Shown here in pieces: positions 49,953 through 59,014 of a stretch of DNA of 64,000 nucleotides. The notes under the pieces are model-generated. The model was not told the DNA's origin. It worked only from the letters and a program-made list of their open reading frames with translations, and ran no database searches. Within the stretch, counting starts at the first letter, position 1; each line of letters begins with the position of its first letter. The position numbers and the translations under genes are program-made. This stretch comes from Microbacterium saperdae (GTDB lineage Bacteria > Actinomycetota > Actinomycetes > Actinomycetales > Microbacteriaceae), in assembly GCF_006716345.1 (NCBI RefSeq), contig NZ_VFOX01000002.1, forward strand, positions 682,001-746,000, written 5' to 3'.

Positions 49953-51038
49953 ATGGAGCAGCAGTACCGACTGCAGGGTGAGACCAGAGCGGTCTGGGCG
50001 ACCGCGATCTGCTTCGTGCTCGGCACGCTCGCGGGCGTCCTGCTGCTGGGCGCTGAACCGCGGCCGCTGACCGGTGTCGGCGGGCTCGCGCTGCCGATCG
50101 CCGCCATCGCCGGGGTGATCGCGGCCGCCGCCTTCATCGTGAGCACGCGGATGCATCGACAGGGAGAGACGGCAGCGATGCCCCGCTGGCAGGCCGTCGT
50201 CTCGGATGTCTCGGAGGTCGCGCTGACCGTCGTGTTCGGCGCGGTCACCGCGATGGGGGTGCTGCTGACGGCGGAGATCCTCGCGGTCGGATTGCGCGGA
50301 CTCGCACTCGCGGCGATCGGCGGGGGACTGCTGGCGGGGGTCGCGGCGGCCGTGGGTGGACGGTTCGCGTTCGGCGCCGGCATCGGCCTGCGTACCGCCG
50401 ACCTCGCGGGACTCCTGTTCGGCTACCTCGTGATCGGCACGCTGTTCGCGATGGTCACCGCCGCCGATCCGCGGTGGTGGGAGTCGAACTTCTCGCAGCT
50501 GGGAGGTGGGGCGGGGTCGTGGGCCTTCAACGGCACGCTCGTGATCGCCGGGCTCCTCGTCGCGACCGTGGGCTCCTACATCGGGCGCGATCTGCACCGG
50601 GCGCTCGGTGATCCGGCGCTGGTCCGCATCGCCGGCATCGTGACGCTGTGGGCGGCGACCGGGGCCGCGCTCGCCGCGGTGGGTCTGCTGCCGCTGCACC
50701 GGGTGCCGATCGCGCATGACGTGGCGGCGTTCGCGACGCTCGCGCTGTTCGCGGTGGCGATGGTGAGTACCGCGACCGCGGTGCCGGGGCCGCCGCGGGC
50801 TCTCGTGATCACCACGGTGGGCGTCGTGCTGCTCGTGGTCGTCGCGGTCGTGCTGTGCTTCGGCTTCGCACTGTTCAGCGTGACCGCGCTCGAGGCGATC
50901 GTGGTCGGTCTCGGTCTGCTCTGGATGACGACGCTGGTGCGCGTGCTCGCGATCGTCGCTCCGCCGGAGTCTCGTCCTTCGGCGAGGACCACGTTGAGGC
51001 GGGGTTCGTCGCCACCGGCCCGGAGCGGGTCGGCTTAG
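49953..51038 (+). CDS. DUF998-like membrane protein
   Basis: A 361-residue protein with eight or more membrane helices. WWESNFSQLGGGAGSWAFNGTL and VPIAHDVAAFATLALFAVAM match the DUF998 pattern, a family of uncharacterised bacterial membrane proteins. The first ~170 residues form extra helices before the domain. The C-terminus (ESRPSARTTLRRGSS) is basic. ATG 49953 or 49944 can start it. It is 76 bases downstream of the SRPBCC gene. Confidence 0.65.
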   Translation: MEQQYRLQGETRAVWATAICFVLGTLAGVLLLGAEPRPLTGVGGLALPIAAIAGVIAAAAFIVSTRMHRQGETAAMPRWQAVVSDVSEVALTVVFGAVTAMGVLLTAEILAVGLRGLALAAIGGGLLAGVAAAVGGRFAFGAGIGLRTADLAGLLFGYLVIGTLFAMVTAADPRWWESNFSQLGGGAGSWAFNGTLVIAGLLVATVGSYIGRDLHRALGDPALVRIAGIVTLWAATGAALAAVGLLPLHRVPIAHDVAAFATLALFAVAMVSTATAVPGPPRALVITTVGVVLLVVVAVVLCFGFALFSVTALEAIVVGLGLLWMTTLVRVLAIVAPPESRPSARTTLRRGSSPPARSGSA

Positions 51039-51140
51039 TCGCACGGGCGCACGCGGACGGGAAGATAGGGAATCCGTCGGATGTGGGCGGGGTGCCTCAG
51101 AGCGGAGTGTAGGGATATCGCACACCGTCGAGGAGAAGCC

Positions 51141-51398
51141 ATGTACGAGCACCCCTATCTCAGCTATCAGGTCACCGAGTTCGAACGCGAGCAGCTGGAG
51201 CGCGCGGCCGAACGCCGTCGGATGCTGATCGAGCGTGCCGATCAGATCGTGCCGCGTGAGGCCGGAGCACTGCGGCGGATGCTGCACCGGATGCGCGGGC
51301 GCGCGGCGGCGGGCGTCGGAGCGGGAGCACAGGCCGTCGCCGCTCCCTCGGTGGAGCGTCGTTCCCCCGGCTCCTGCGAGCCGCTGACCGCGCGGTGA
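51141..51398 (+). CDS. Hypothetical protein, basic and helical
   Basis: An 85-residue protein starting MYEHPYLSYQVTEFEREQLERAAERRRMLIERADQIV. It is helical, rich in Glu and Arg, and has no membrane segment; the tail is Ala- and Ser-rich. GAGGAG lies 9 bases before the ATG, a good RBS. It directly precedes the large LuxR-type regulator (a GTG of that frame overlaps its stop), so the two may act together. Family unknown. Confidence 0.6.
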   Translation: MYEHPYLSYQVTEFEREQLERAAERRRMLIERADQIVPREAGALRRMLHRMRGRAAAGVGAGAQAVAAPSVERRSPGSCEPLTAR

Positions 51399-51484
51399 GC
51401 ACCGCGATCGGGACGGCGCCGAACCGCGCGCAGCCCGTCGGGGACGACGTCCCGGATGTCGGCGGGGAGTGGGAGCATGAATCC

Positions 51485-54337
51485 ATGCCCTCCTTCGCTC
51501 CCAGCTCCGCGATGGTCGGCCGCGACGCCGATCTCGCGGTCGTGCGGCGCGCGTTCGAGAGCGCCGTCGACGGGATGCCGGCGGCCCTCCTCGTCGAGGG
51601 GGAGGCCGGCATCGGCAAGTCGCGGTTGCTGCGGGAGTTCGCGGTGGAGGTCGCCGATCGGGCCGACGTGCACGTCGGCTGGTGCCTCGATCTCGGTGCG
51701 GCGCGCACACCGTACGGCCCTCTGACGGGCATCCTGCGTTCGCTCGTCGAGACGGTCGGCGTCGACGAGGCGCGCCAGGCCGTGGGGGTGGGCGCCGAGG
51801 CGCTCGGCATGCTGCTGCCCGCGCTGGCATCCGTGCCGACCGAGCGCGCCGGCACGAGTCCCGAGAGGTTGCGCGATGCGATCGCGACCCTCATCGAGAC
51901 CGCGGCGGCGCGCGCCCCGCAGGTGCTGATCGTGGAAGACCTGCACTGGGCCGACGAGTCGACGCTCGCGATCCTCTCCTTCCTGCTGCGCACGCTCACG
52001 CGCGGAAGGATCCTCCTCCTTCTCAGCTGCCGCTCCGACGATGTGCGTCGTGGCGACGCGGTCAGCAGGTTCATCGCCGAGGCCGCCAGAGCGAGGTTGC
52101 TCGAGCGCGTGGCGCTGCAGCGTCTCGAGGCGGATGCCGTGAGGGCGCTCGCCGAGCAGATCACCGGCCATCCCCTCAGTGAGGGAGCGCTCGAGCGCGT
52201 GCAGGAGCGCGCCGAAGGAGTCCCCTTCTTCGTCGAGGAGATCGCCGGGTGCACGGCGGGTCCTCTGCCGGACGGCCTCCGCGACATCCTGCTCGGGCGG
52301 TTCGACCGTCTGGGCGACGATGCGCGTCGGGTGGTGCAGATCGCCTCCGGTGCGGAGCGCCCGCTCGCGCATCCGCTGCTCGTGCGCCTCACCGACCTGG
52401 GGGAGGAGCGGCTCGACGATGCGCTGCGTGAGGCGATGAGCAGCGGCATCCTCGTGATCTCCGACGATCTCTACCGCTTCCGGCACGCCCTTCTCCGCGA
52501 AGCCGTGCACGCAGACCTGCTGCCCGGTGAGCGTTCGCGGCTGCACCGCTCCTACGCCGAGACGCTCGAGGCGTACTGCGACGACACCGAGAGCGGCGAC
52601 GCGGCGGCGCTGGCCTATCATTGGCAGCTCGCTCAGGACGAGCGCCGCGCCCTGATCGCGGCTGTCGAGGCGATGCGCCATGCCAAGGCCCGGTTCGCGT
52701 TCGGAGCGGCCGCGCGGTTCGGCGAACTCGCCCTCGACCTGTGGCCGCACGTGCCGGATGCGGCAGACGCGGCCGGCGTCGCGCATCTCGAACTGCTCCA
52801 CACCCTCGGCTCGATCTTGCGCAATGCGGGCGACGGCGAACGGGCGCTCGCGGTCGCCAATCTCGCACTCGATGAGGTCGACTCCTCGACCATCGATCCT
52901 CGGCTGCATGCGCGGCTGCTCCGCAACAAGGCGCTGTATCTGGTGAATCTCGGCCGTGCCGGTGCAATTCCCCTGCTGCAGCAGGCACTCGCGATCGTCG
53001 ACGAGAACGTCGACGATGACCGTCTCAGGGCGGAACTGCTGAACCAGTTGGCGAGTCGCCGCATGATCGCGGGTGACCGGGTCGAGGCGATCGCGATCGC
53101 GACCGAGGCCGCCGAGGTGGCCGAGCGCGCACACTCCGACGATCAGCTCTCGATCGCCGCGAACGTGCGCGGAGCGTCGCGCGCGCACCTGGGCGACATC
53201 GAGGGTGGCATCCGCGAATACGGGATCGCTCGCGACCTCGCCCGCGGTTCGACGGCCGAGATGCGTTATCGCGTCAACTACTCCGACCTGCTCGGACTGC
53301 TCGGGCGCTACCGTGAGGCGCTGCTGCTCGCCGAAGAGGGCCTCGCCCGTGCCCGCGTGCTCGGAGTGGAGCGCACATCGGGATCGATCATGGCGCAGAA
53401 CATGGCGGTGCCGCTGCTCGAGCGCGGTGACATCGCCCGCGTCGAGGAGATGCTCGCACGTGACTTCATGCAGGGCACGCTGCGGGTGTTCCGCATGTAC
53501 GCGACCATGACGCGGGTGCGCGTGCTGGCCTGGCGCGGTCGCTCCGCCGAGGCGGCCGACGCGATGCGCGAGTGGCTTCCGGCCTTCCGCGAGACCGGGG
53601 GCGTCGAGCGGCAGATCTGGTACGACAGCGTGGTGATGGCCGTGGCCGTCGCCGAGAGCGCCGGAGATCCGCGCGGAGCGCTCGCGGCCATCCTCGCGAT
53701 GATCGACGACGAAGGACCGGCACTCCTGCATCAGCGACGTCTGCTGCTGCAGGCGGGGGCCATCATCGCCGAACTGCGCGCGTCCGGCGACGACGTGGTC
53801 GAGGCATCGCGTGCCGTCGCCGCGGCCTGGGCGGCGCAGTCGTCGCAGCTGAGAGCCGGGACATGGTCGTCACTCCTCGACGCGCTGCTCGTTCCGACGG
53901 CAGAGGCGCTCGACGCGGCGATCGACCTCGCCGACGGAGAGGACGTTCCGGTCACGTTCCGGGTCGTCACCCGGATCGAGCGCGCGCGGATGCTCGTGCA
54001 CGCGGGGGAGCGCGCCGCGGCGGCCCCGCTGCTGGCCGACGCCGAGAAGATCGCCGACGAGCTCGGTCACGTGCAGCTGCAGGCGGCGGTCGCGGAGTTC
54101 GCCACAGCGGCCGGGTTGCGGGCGGGCGATGAAGACGAGGCCGCGCTCCTCACCGCACGCGAGCGCCAGGTGCTGGCGTTGATCGCCGAGGGACTCAGCA
54201 ATCGCCAGATCGGCGAGCGACTGTTCATCAGTGCGAAGACGGTGAGCGTGCATGTCTCGGCGGTGCTGCGCAAGCTCGGGGTGAGCACGCGCACCGAGGC
54301 GGCGCTGACTGCCCGCGCCTCCGCCGTGCTGTCGTGA
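51485..54337 (+). CDS. Large LuxR-family ATP-binding regulator (MalT/LAL-type)
   Basis: A 950-residue STAND-type regulator. The N-terminal ATPase has Walker A GEAGIGKSRLL (residues ~37-47) and Walker B VLIVEDLHWADE (~145-156). A long middle part of helical, TPR-like repeats follows. The C-terminus is a LuxR helix-turn-helix: LTARERQVLALIAEGLSNRQIGERL, then AKTVSVHVSAVLRKLGVSTR. ATP and a ligand drive oligomerisation and DNA binding in such proteins. The ATG 51485 with GGGAG 9 bases upstream is preferred; a GTG at 51395 overlapping the small gene is possible. The target is unknown. Confidence 0.85.
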   Translation: MPSFAPSSAMVGRDADLAVVRRAFESAVDGMPAALLVEGEAGIGKSRLLREFAVEVADRADVHVGWCLDLGAARTPYGPLTGILRSLVETVGVDEARQAVGVGAEALGMLLPALASVPTERAGTSPERLRDAIATLIETAAARAPQVLIVEDLHWADESTLAILSFLLRTLTRGRILLLLSCRSDDVRRGDAVSRFIAEAARARLLERVALQRLEADAVRALAEQITGHPLSEGALERVQERAEGVPFFVEEIAGCTAGPLPDGLRDILLGRFDRLGDDARRVVQIASGAERPLAHPLLVRLTDLGEERLDDALREAMSSGILVISDDLYRFRHALLREAVHADLLPGERSRLHRSYAETLEAYCDDTESGDAAALAYHWQLAQDERRALIAAVEAMRHAKARFAFGAAARFGELALDLWPHVPDAADAAGVAHLELLHTLGSILRNAGDGERALAVANLALDEVDSSTIDPRLHARLLRNKALYLVNLGRAGAIPLLQQALAIVDENVDDDRLRAELLNQLASRRMIAGDRVEAIAIATEAAEVAERAHSDDQLSIAANVRGASRAHLGDIEGGIREYGIARDLARGSTAEMRYRVNYSDLLGLLGRYREALLLAEEGLARARVLGVERTSGSIMAQNMAVPLLERGDIARVEEMLARDFMQGTLRVFRMYATMTRVRVLAWRGRSAEAADAMREWLPAFRETGGVERQIWYDSVVMAVAVAESAGDPRGALAAILAMIDDEGPALLHQRRLLLQAGAIIAELRASGDDVVEASRAVAAAWAAQSSQLRAGTWSSLLDALLVPTAEALDAAIDLADGEDVPVTFRVVTRIERARMLVHAGERAAAAPLLADAEKIADELGHVQLQAAVAEFATAAGLRAGDEDEAALLTARERQVLALIAEGLSNRQIGERLFISAKTVSVHVSAVLRKLGVSTRTEAALTARASAVLS

Positions 54338-54402
54338 GCACGGCGCGACATGTCCGGAAGTCGGGGGCGCGCTACCAGGGACGGCGTGGTACGGTTGGCA
54401 AC

Positions 54403-54594
54403 GTGCCTCTTCCTGGAGGCGTCATTCATCACCGGCCCGCGAACGCTTGCTGCGACGTGTGTGGCCCGACATCTGGATCCGAATTCTGCGCCGATCGGTT
54501 CGGCACGGATCCCCTGAAAACTTCGCCCCTTCCGTTCGGAGGGCGGCTCACTCGTATCCTCCGGTTGTTCCGGGGCGATGCACAAGCCGTGTAA
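54403..54594 (+). CDS. Possible small cysteine-containing ORF upstream of the cold-shock gene
   Basis: A 63-codon frame starting with GTG, reading MPLPGGVIHHRPANACCDVC early and GGRLTRILRLFRG at the end. A TACGGT hexamer about 8 bases upstream might give a leaderless message. CCDVC plus a later FCADRF could bind a metal. It ends 33 bases before the csp ATG. It could equally be part of a long 5' leader of the cold-shock mRNA. Confidence 0.35.
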   Translation: MPLPGGVIHHRPANACCDVCGPTSGSEFCADRFGTDPLKTSPLPFGGRLTRILRLFRGDAQAV

Positions 54595-54627
54595 AACAGC
54601 GGCTAGATCAACAGAAAGAAGAAACAC

Positions 54628-54831
54628 ATGGCCACTGGCACTGTGAAATGGTTCAACGCGGAAAAGGGCTTCGGCTTCATCGCTCCCGATGACGGCTCCG
54701 ACGACCTGTTCGCCCACTACTCGGCGATCACGGGCTCGGGCTTCAAGGAGCTCCGCGAGAACCAGAAGGTCGAATTCGACGCTGAGCGTGGCCCCAAGGG
54801 CATGCAGGCGGCGAACATCCGCGCACTCTGA
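54628..54831 (+). CDS. cspA: Cold-shock protein
   Basis: A 67-residue CspA-family OB-fold protein. The RNA-binding motifs are visible: [15 protein letters not shown] (RNP1, residues ~4-18) and DLFAHYSAI (RNP2, ~26-34). It binds single-stranded RNA and DNA and melts mRNA structure in the cold or stationary phase. The upstream leader is long (the gap to the preceding regulator is 290 bases), consistent with the post-transcriptional control known for csp genes. A terminator follows. Confidence 0.95.
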   Translation: MATGTVKWFNAEKGFGFIAPDDGSDDLFAHYSAITGSGFKELRENQKVEFDAERGPKGMQAANIRAL

Positions 54832-54849
54832 GCGCGCACTGATCGTCCG

Positions 54850-54886
54850 GAAGCCGGTCGGGCCCCTCGTGGGTCCGGCCGGCTTC
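54850..54886 (+). terminator. Terminator after the cold-shock gene
   Basis: GAAGCCGG (54850-54857) pairs with CCGGCTTC (54879-54886), extended inward by CGGGCCC with GGGTCCG, giving a two-part stem. Confidence 0.65.
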
Positions 54887-54947
54887 TGCGTTCGCCGGGT
54901 GGCGGATGCGGTGAGGGCAGGCTCCGTATGTCCAGACCATGGGCTTA

Positions 54948-54992
54948 TTAGGGATGCCTAACTTTCTGTTAGATTAGGCCAGGCTTACCAAA
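54948..54992. promoter_or_regulatory. Two DtxR/IdeR-type iron boxes
   Basis: The second site, TTAGGCCAGGCTTACCAAA (54974-54992), matches the IdeR consensus TTAGGTTAGGCTAACCTAA at 15 of 19 positions. A weaker site, TTAGGGATGCCTAACTTTC (54948-54966), matches at about 12. Both precede the siderophore-uptake operon, so iron-dependent repression is likely. Confidence 0.7.
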
Positions 54993-54996
54993 GCCT

Positions 54997-55008
54997 CCCC
55001 CCCCCCCC
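54997..55008 (+). repeat. Poly-C tract in the leader of the siderophore operon
   Basis: A run of 12 C residues lies between the iron box and the start codon, about 24 bases before the start. Homopolymeric tracts of this size tend to slip during replication. Confidence 0.8.
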
Positions 55009-55031
55009 GCCACCCTCCGAAGGGAATGCCT

Positions 55032-56066
55032 GTGCGCACCTCTCGACTTCTCGCTGCCGGCGTCGCCGCGGCGCTCGCCCTCAGCCTCACCGCCTGCGCC
55101 TCCGCGTCGACCGGCGAAGACTCCGACGCCGTCGGCAGCAACCCCGCCGATCCTGCCGCCTTCCCGGTCACGGTCGAGCACGTCTACGGCGAGACCACGA
55201 TCACCGAGAAGCCCGAGCGCATCGCCACGATCGCGTGGGCGAACCACGAGGTGCCGTTGGCCTTCGGGATCGTCCCGGTCGGCATGAGCAAGGCCACCTG
55301 GGGCGACGACGACGACAACGGCGTGCTGCCCTGGGTCGAGGAGAAGCTCGACGAGCTGGGCGCCGACACCCCGGTGCTGTTCGACGAGACCGACGGCATC
55401 GACTACGAGGCCGTGGCCGACACCGAGCCCGATGTCATCCTCGCCGCATACTCCGGCCTGACGCAGGAGGAGTACGACACCCTCTCCAAGATCGCCCCGG
55501 TCGTCGCCTACCCCACGGTCAAGTGGGGAACGACGGTCGACGAGATGATCGAGCTGAACGCCAAGGCCCTCGGCCTGGAGGAAGAGGGCAAAGCCCTGAT
55601 CGAGGACCTGCGCGTCGACTCCGAGGCCGCCCTCGAAGCCAACAGCATCCTCAAGGACAAGAAGGTCCTGTTCGCCTACGTCGACCCGACCGACCTCAGC
55701 CAGGTCGGCTACTACACGGCGATCGACACGCGCCCCGGCTTCCTGCACGACAACCTCGGGCTCCCGCTGCCGTCGATCGTGGAGGAGAACGCGGACAGCG
55801 ACCAGTTCTACCTCACGGTCAGCTCCGAAGAGGCCGACAAGTTCGCCGACGTCGATGTGTTCGTCACCTACGGCGACGACTCGCTGATCGCGACGCTGCA
55901 GGCCGACCCGCTGCTCTCCAAGATCCCGGCCATCGCCGAGGGGCGGATCGCGATCCTCCCGGATGCCACTCCGATCGCGGCATCCGCGAACCCCTCGCCG
56001 CTGTCGATCCCGTGGGGTCTGACCGACTACCTGGCCCTGCTGGCCGCGCCGCTCGCCGCGAACTGA
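55032..56066 (+). CDS. Iron-siderophore ABC transporter substrate-binding lipoprotein
   Basis: A 344-residue FecB/FepB-like binding protein with lipobox SLTAC (near residue 22). The mature part starts with VEHVYGETTITEKPERIATIAWANHEVPLAFG, the standard opening of class-III binding proteins, followed by EPDVILAAYSGLTQEEYDTLSKIAPVVAYP. It captures a ferric siderophore at the cell surface. The GTG at 55032 is preferred because GAAGGG lies 8 bases upstream; the ATG at 55026 is too close to it. It leads the operon of two permeases, an ATPase and a siderophore reductase. Confidence 0.9.
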   Translation: MRTSRLLAAGVAAALALSLTACASASTGEDSDAVGSNPADPAAFPVTVEHVYGETTITEKPERIATIAWANHEVPLAFGIVPVGMSKATWGDDDDNGVLPWVEEKLDELGADTPVLFDETDGIDYEAVADTEPDVILAAYSGLTQEEYDTLSKIAPVVAYPTVKWGTTVDEMIELNAKALGLEEEGKALIEDLRVDSEAALEANSILKDKKVLFAYVDPTDLSQVGYYTAIDTRPGFLHDNLGLPLPSIVEENADSDQFYLTVSSEEADKFADVDVFVTYGDDSLIATLQADPLLSKIPAIAEGRIAILPDATPIAASANPSPLSIPWGLTDYLALLAAPLAAN

Positions 56067-56097
56067 GCTCCGGCTCACGCTTCCCGCACGGAACACA

Positions 56098-57141
56098 GTG
56101 GCCACCGTCACCGTCCCCACGCCGGGCACCGCAGATCTGCGGCGCCCGGCGTGGGCGCGCACCCTCTGGCTCCTGATCGGGCTGGGCGTGCTGCTCGTGC
56201 TCTGTGTCTTGTCGGTGTGCTTCGGCGTGCGGGCCGTGAGCATCGACGATGTCTTCGCCGCGCTCGGTGGGCAGTCCGACACGCTCGCTCAGGCCGCGAT
56301 CGTCAAGCGCCTGCCGCGCACGGTGCTCGCCCTCCTGGTCGGTGCGGCTCTCGCGCTCTCGGGAGCGACGATGCAGGCGGTGACGCGCAATCCGATCGCC
56401 GACCCCGGCATCCTCGGCGTCTCGAACGGCGCCTCGCTCGCGGTCGTGATCGGCATCGCGTTCCTCGGGCTCTCGAACCCGTACGGTCAGATGGCCCTCG
56501 CGATCGTGGGCGCTGCGGTCGCCGCGACATTCGTCTACACGGTCGGATCGCTCGGCCGTGGTGGGGCGACACCGCTCAAGCTCGCCCTCGCGGGAGCGGC
56601 CACCTCTGCCGCCTTCGCCTCGCTCATCAGTGCGATCATGCTGCCCCGCGTCGACCTGCTGCAGGCTTTCCAGTCCTGGCAGATCGGCGGCGTCGGCGGT
56701 GCCGAATGGCCGCGCATCGCCCTGACCGCACCGGTGCTCGCACTCGGCGCGCTCATCTGCTTCGCGAGCGCCCGCGGCATGAACTCCCTCGCGCTCGGCG
56801 ACGACATGGCGAAGGGGCTGGGGGAGCACGTCTTCCGCACCCGGCTCATGTCGGCGCTGGGTGCCGTCATCCTCGCCGGCGCCGCGACCGCCATCGCCGG
56901 ACCGATCGGGTTCGTCGGCCTGGTGATCCCGCACGTCTGCCGCATGCTGATCGGCACCGACCACCGTTGGCTGCTGCCGTTCTCCGCACTCGCCGGAGCG
57001 GCGCTGCTGCTCGCGAGCGACATCATCGGGCGCGTGATCGCCCCGTCCTCCGAGGAGATCCAGGTGGGCATCATCACCGCGCTCATCGGCGCCCCGTTCT
57101 TCATCTGGATCGTGCGTCGCCAGAAGGTGCGGGAACTGTGA
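56098..57141 (+). CDS. FecCD-type siderophore permease 1
   Basis: A 347-residue membrane protein with about ten helices. LPRTVLALLVGAALALSGATMQAVTRNPIADPGILGVSNGASLA is the FecCD signature and GPIGFVGLVIPHVCRMLIGTDHR the coupling region. It forms the channel for the ferric siderophore with permease 2. It starts with GTG 31 bases after the binding-protein stop; the next gene's start overlaps its stop. Confidence 0.92.
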   Translation: MATVTVPTPGTADLRRPAWARTLWLLIGLGVLLVLCVLSVCFGVRAVSIDDVFAALGGQSDTLAQAAIVKRLPRTVLALLVGAALALSGATMQAVTRNPIADPGILGVSNGASLAVVIGIAFLGLSNPYGQMALAIVGAAVAATFVYTVGSLGRGGATPLKLALAGAATSAAFASLISAIMLPRVDLLQAFQSWQIGGVGGAEWPRIALTAPVLALGALICFASARGMNSLALGDDMAKGLGEHVFRTRLMSALGAVILAGAATAIAGPIGFVGLVIPHVCRMLIGTDHRWLLPFSALAGAALLLASDIIGRVIAPSSEEIQVGIITALIGAPFFIWIVRRQKVREL

Positions 57142-58217
57142 GCACCACGAAGGCCTCGGTCGCGCAGACGACGGCCGCGGACAGCGGAGCGGCGCGCGTC
57201 GCGACGATCATCGCGGGTCGTCGTGCCCGCCATCGCCGGCATGGCATCGCGACCATCGTGCTCGGCATCCTGCTGTTCGCGCTCTTCGCCGTCGCGCTCA
57301 TGGTGGGCAACAAGTTCTACACGCCGGACCAGATCATCCGCGTGATCCTCGGCGAGACCGTCCCCGGCGCCTCCTTCACGGTCGGCGAGCTGCGGCTGCC
57401 GCGCGCCGTGCTGGCGGTGCTCGCCGGGCTTGCATTCGGCATCGCGGGCGTGTGCTTCCAGACCCTGCTGCGCAACCCGCTCGCCTCCCCCGACATCATC
57501 GGGATCTCCGATGGCGCGGGCGCCGCGGCGGTTGTCGGCATCGTCGTGCTGTCGCTGAACGGCCCCGTCGTCTCGCTGCTGGCGCTCGGCGGTGCGCTCC
57601 TGACCGCGGGAGTGATCTACCTGCTCTCGATCAAGGGCGGCTTCGCCGGCACGCGACTGATCCTGATCGGCATCGGCATCGCGGCCATGCTGCAGAGCGT
57701 CATCTCGTACATGCTGTCGCGTGCCGCGAGCTGGGACATCCAGACCGCCATGCAGTGGCTCACGGGCAGCCTGAACAATGCGTCCTGGGAGCGGGTGACG
57801 CCGCTCGCGATCGCCGCGGCCGTCATCCTGCCGCTGATGCTCACGCAGGGCAGGGCGCTGGGCGCGCTGCAGCTGGGCGACGACTCGGCCTCCGGTCTCG
57901 GCGTGCGCGTGAATCGCACGCGCCTGCTCTTCATCCTCGGCGCGGTGGCTCTGCTGGCCTTCGCCACCGCCGCGACCGGGCCCATCGCCTTCGTCGCGTT
58001 CATGGCCGGGCCCATCGCCGCCCGCATCACAGGGCCAGGAGCGAACCTGCTGCTGCCCAGCGCCTTCGTCGGCGCGGTGCTGGTGCTCGGCGGCGACCTG
58101 ATCGGCCAGTTCGCCCTCGGCGCCCGCTACCCGGTCGGCGTCATCACGGGCGTGCTCGGCGCGCCCTATCTGATCTATCTCCTCATCCGCACCAACCGCA
58201 CGGGGGGCTCGCTATGA
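57138..58217 (+). CDS. FecCD-type siderophore permease 2
   Basis: A 359-residue partner permease. LPRAVLAVLAGLAFGIAGVCFQTLLRNPLASPDIIGISDGA is the family signature, and GPIAFVAFMAGPIAARITGPG the late one. Residues 1-30 are a basic, cytoplasmic extension. GTG overlap (GTGA) with permease 1 and ATGA overlap with the ATPase show tight coupling. Confidence 0.92.
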   Translation: MSTTKASVAQTTAADSGAARVATIIAGRRARHRRHGIATIVLGILLFALFAVALMVGNKFYTPDQIIRVILGETVPGASFTVGELRLPRAVLAVLAGLAFGIAGVCFQTLLRNPLASPDIIGISDGAGAAAVVGIVVLSLNGPVVSLLALGGALLTAGVIYLLSIKGGFAGTRLILIGIGIAAMLQSVISYMLSRAASWDIQTAMQWLTGSLNNASWERVTPLAIAAAVILPLMLTQGRALGALQLGDDSASGLGVRVNRTRLLFILGAVALLAFATAATGPIAFVAFMAGPIAARITGPGANLLLPSAFVGAVLVLGGDLIGQFALGARYPVGVITGVLGAPYLIYLLIRTNRTGGSL

Positions 58218-59014
58218 CCGTCTCGCACACACTGTCGGCGGAGGGGGTCACCCTCTCCTACGGCGACCGCACCATCATCGACACGCTCGACCTGCAGATC
58301 AGCCCCGGCAAGATCACCACGATCGTCGGCGCGAACGGATGCGGCAAGTCGACCCTGCTGCGCTCGCTCGCCCGGCTCCTGTCGCCCAGCGCCGGGCAGG
58401 TCGTGCTCGACGGCAAGTCCGTGCACGCGCGTCCGACGAAGGAGGTCGCGCGCATCCTCGGACTGCTGCCGCAGTCGCCCGTCGCGCCCGAGGGCATCGC
58501 CGTCGCCGACCTGGTGGGTCGAGGGCGGCATCCGCACCAGAAGGTGCTCGCGCGGTGGAGCGCCCATGACTATGAGGTCGTGGCCGACGCGCTGGCGGCC
58601 ACCGGGACCACCGAGCTCGCCGACCGCAGCGTCGACGAGTTGTCGGGCGGGCAGCGTCAGCGCGTCTGGATCGCGATGGCGCTCGCGCAGGAGACCGACA
58701 TCCTGCTGCTCGACGAGCCGACCACGTTCCTCGATGTCGCCCACCAGGTCGAGGTGCTCGACCTGCTCACCGACCTGAGCGTCTCGCGCGGCACGACCAT
58801 CGTCATGGTGCTGCACGACCTCAACCTCGCCGCGCGCTACGCCGACGAGCTCGTCGCCATGAAGGAAGGACGCGTGCACGCGATCGGCGCTCCGCAGGAT
58901 GTCGTCACCGCCGCACTCGTCGAAGAGGTCTTCGGCCTCGCCAATCAGATCACCATCGACCCGGTCTCCGGCAAGCCGATGGTCACACCCATCGGGAGGC
59001 ACCATGTCCGCTGA
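58214..59014 (+). CDS. Siderophore ABC transporter ATP-binding protein
   Basis: A 266-residue ABC ATPase of the FecE/FepC type. Walker A is GANGCGKSTLLRSLARLL (residues ~38-55), the signature ELSGGQRQRVWIAMAL, Walker B LLLDEPTTFLD, and the switch His in MVLHDLNLA. It powers uptake through the two FecCD-type permeases. The ATG overlaps the permease stop. Confidence 0.93.
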   Translation: MTVSHTLSAEGVTLSYGDRTIIDTLDLQISPGKITTIVGANGCGKSTLLRSLARLLSPSAGQVVLDGKSVHARPTKEVARILGLLPQSPVAPEGIAVADLVGRGRHPHQKVLARWSAHDYEVVADALAATGTTELADRSVDELSGGQRQRVWIAMALAQETDILLLDEPTTFLDVAHQVEVLDLLTDLSVSRGTTIVMVLHDLNLAARYADELVAMKEGRVHAIGAPQDVVTAALVEEVFGLANQITIDPVSGKPMVTPIGRHHVR

